Assembly: GCA_949742895.1 (NCBI GenBank)
Contig: CATJRT010000167.1
Location: forward strand, 1 to 6,613
Length of the DNA stretch: 6,613 bases
Direction: 5' to 3'
From: an uncultured Eubacteriales bacterium
GTDB taxonomy: Bacteria > Bacillota_A > Clostridia > Oscillospirales > Oscillospiraceae
Part shown: positions 6,278 to 6,613 of the stretch, one piece after another
Position numbering within the stretch: the stretch's first letter is position 1
How the letters are laid out: the number at the start of each line of letters is the position of its first letter
Notes under the pieces: generated by a model
Database searches by the model: none
What the model was told of the DNA's origin: nothing
The model's input: the letters and a program-made list of their open reading frames with translations, nothing else
Program-made: the position numbers and the translations under genes

Positions 6278-6613
6278 ATGATAAAGGCTGGGGCTTGACT
6301 TCCCTGGGCTTCCGCAGACCAACCTATGTGGAGTTGCTGGACGCCCTGGAGTACAAGGCCCGGGAGCTGTTCGGAAGCACCGCCAATTTGACGGTCAGGA
6401 GCCCGCTGGGCTTGTTCCTGCGGATTTACGCATGGATGCTCAACATCCTGTTCTCCGTCCTGGAGGACGTCTACACCGGCCGTTTTGTGGACACCGCCGT
6501 GGGCACGTCCCTTTTGAACCTGGGCCGGGCCATCGGCTTGCGGGTCCTTCCGGCTCAGAAAGCGACCGGCTATCTCACCGTCACCGGACCGCCTGGGACC
6601 CTGATACCGGCCG
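6274..6613 (+). CDS. Baseplate J-like wedge protein (N-terminal part, cut by window end)
   Basis: The frame runs open for 113 codons to the edge. It shows the usual start of baseplate J-like proteins: LGFRRPTYVELLDALEYKAR (11-30), a helix, then SPLGLFLRIYAWMLNILF (43-60), LEDVYTGRFVDTAVG (63-77) and LNLGRAIGLRVLPAQKATGY (81-100), followed by LTVTGPPGTLIPA. In this family the GTxIP turn opens the central beta domain. In T4-like tails the matching protein, gp6, forms the wedge ring around the hub. The ATG at 6274 overlaps the stop of the gp25-like gene (ATGA) and a GGAGG at 6259-6263 lies 10 bases before it. A second ATG at 6278 is out of frame. Full members are about 350-400 residues, so most of the gene lies beyond the window. 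Confidence 0.9.
   Translation, partial: MNDKGWGLTSLGFRRPTYVELLDALEYKARELFGSTANLTVRSPLGLFLRIYAWMLNILFSVLEDVYTGRFVDTAVGTSLLNLGRAIGLRVLPAQKATGYLTVTGPPGTLIPA

Overview
The window is a slice of the tail module of a contractile-tailed (myovirus-type) phage or prophage. GC content is high, strong AGGAGG-type ribosome binding sites occur, two genes have GTG starts, and the genes are tightly packed on one strand. This fits a phage of a GC-rich gut Clostridia host (Oscillospiraceae-like), but the host is inferred from style alone. Every supported gene is on the + strand. I see no tRNA, transposon, CRISPR array, integrase, promoter or defence gene.

Layout: (1) positions 1-48 are the 3' end of an upstream gene, probably a tail assembly chaperone, judged only by position. 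(2) An 18-bp hairpin with a TTTT-ended arm (37-76) covers its stop codon and looks like an intrinsic terminator or attenuator. (3) 97-3432 is the tape measure protein (1111 aa), with a coiled-coil N-terminus, a TP901-like core, a long hydrophobic region, an unusual proline-rich array of 19-residue repeats (residues 707-900) and a typical C-terminal motif. (4) 3445-4074 is a Dit-like baseplate protein. (5) 4089-4454 is a baseplate plug protein of the Pam3 gp18 type. (6) 4451-5290 is a baseplate hub protein (gp27/gpD-like). (7) 5287-5895 is a Gp138-type spike ending in an HxH metal-site tip. (8) 5906-6277 is a gp25-like wedge protein. (9) 6274 to the window end is the N-terminal part of a baseplate J-like wedge protein.

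Together these genes build the inside of the tail tube (tape measure), the central hub and spike that pierces the host envelope, and the first wedge proteins that link hub to sheath. The order resembles the PBSX/Xkd and cyanophage Pam3 baseplate operons. Three of the joins are 4-base ATGA overlaps, suggesting translational coupling.

The item most worth a second look is the proline-rich array inside the tape measure. Seven consecutive units keep exact 57-bp spacing, a 25-bp identical stretch recurs exactly four units apart, and the segment cannot form the continuous helix usually expected of a tape measure. The second is the hairpin just upstream, which may limit transcription into the tape measure and baseplate genes or stimulate a frameshift in the preceding gene. 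I found no convincing wholly new system; the rest is an ordinary tail operon.
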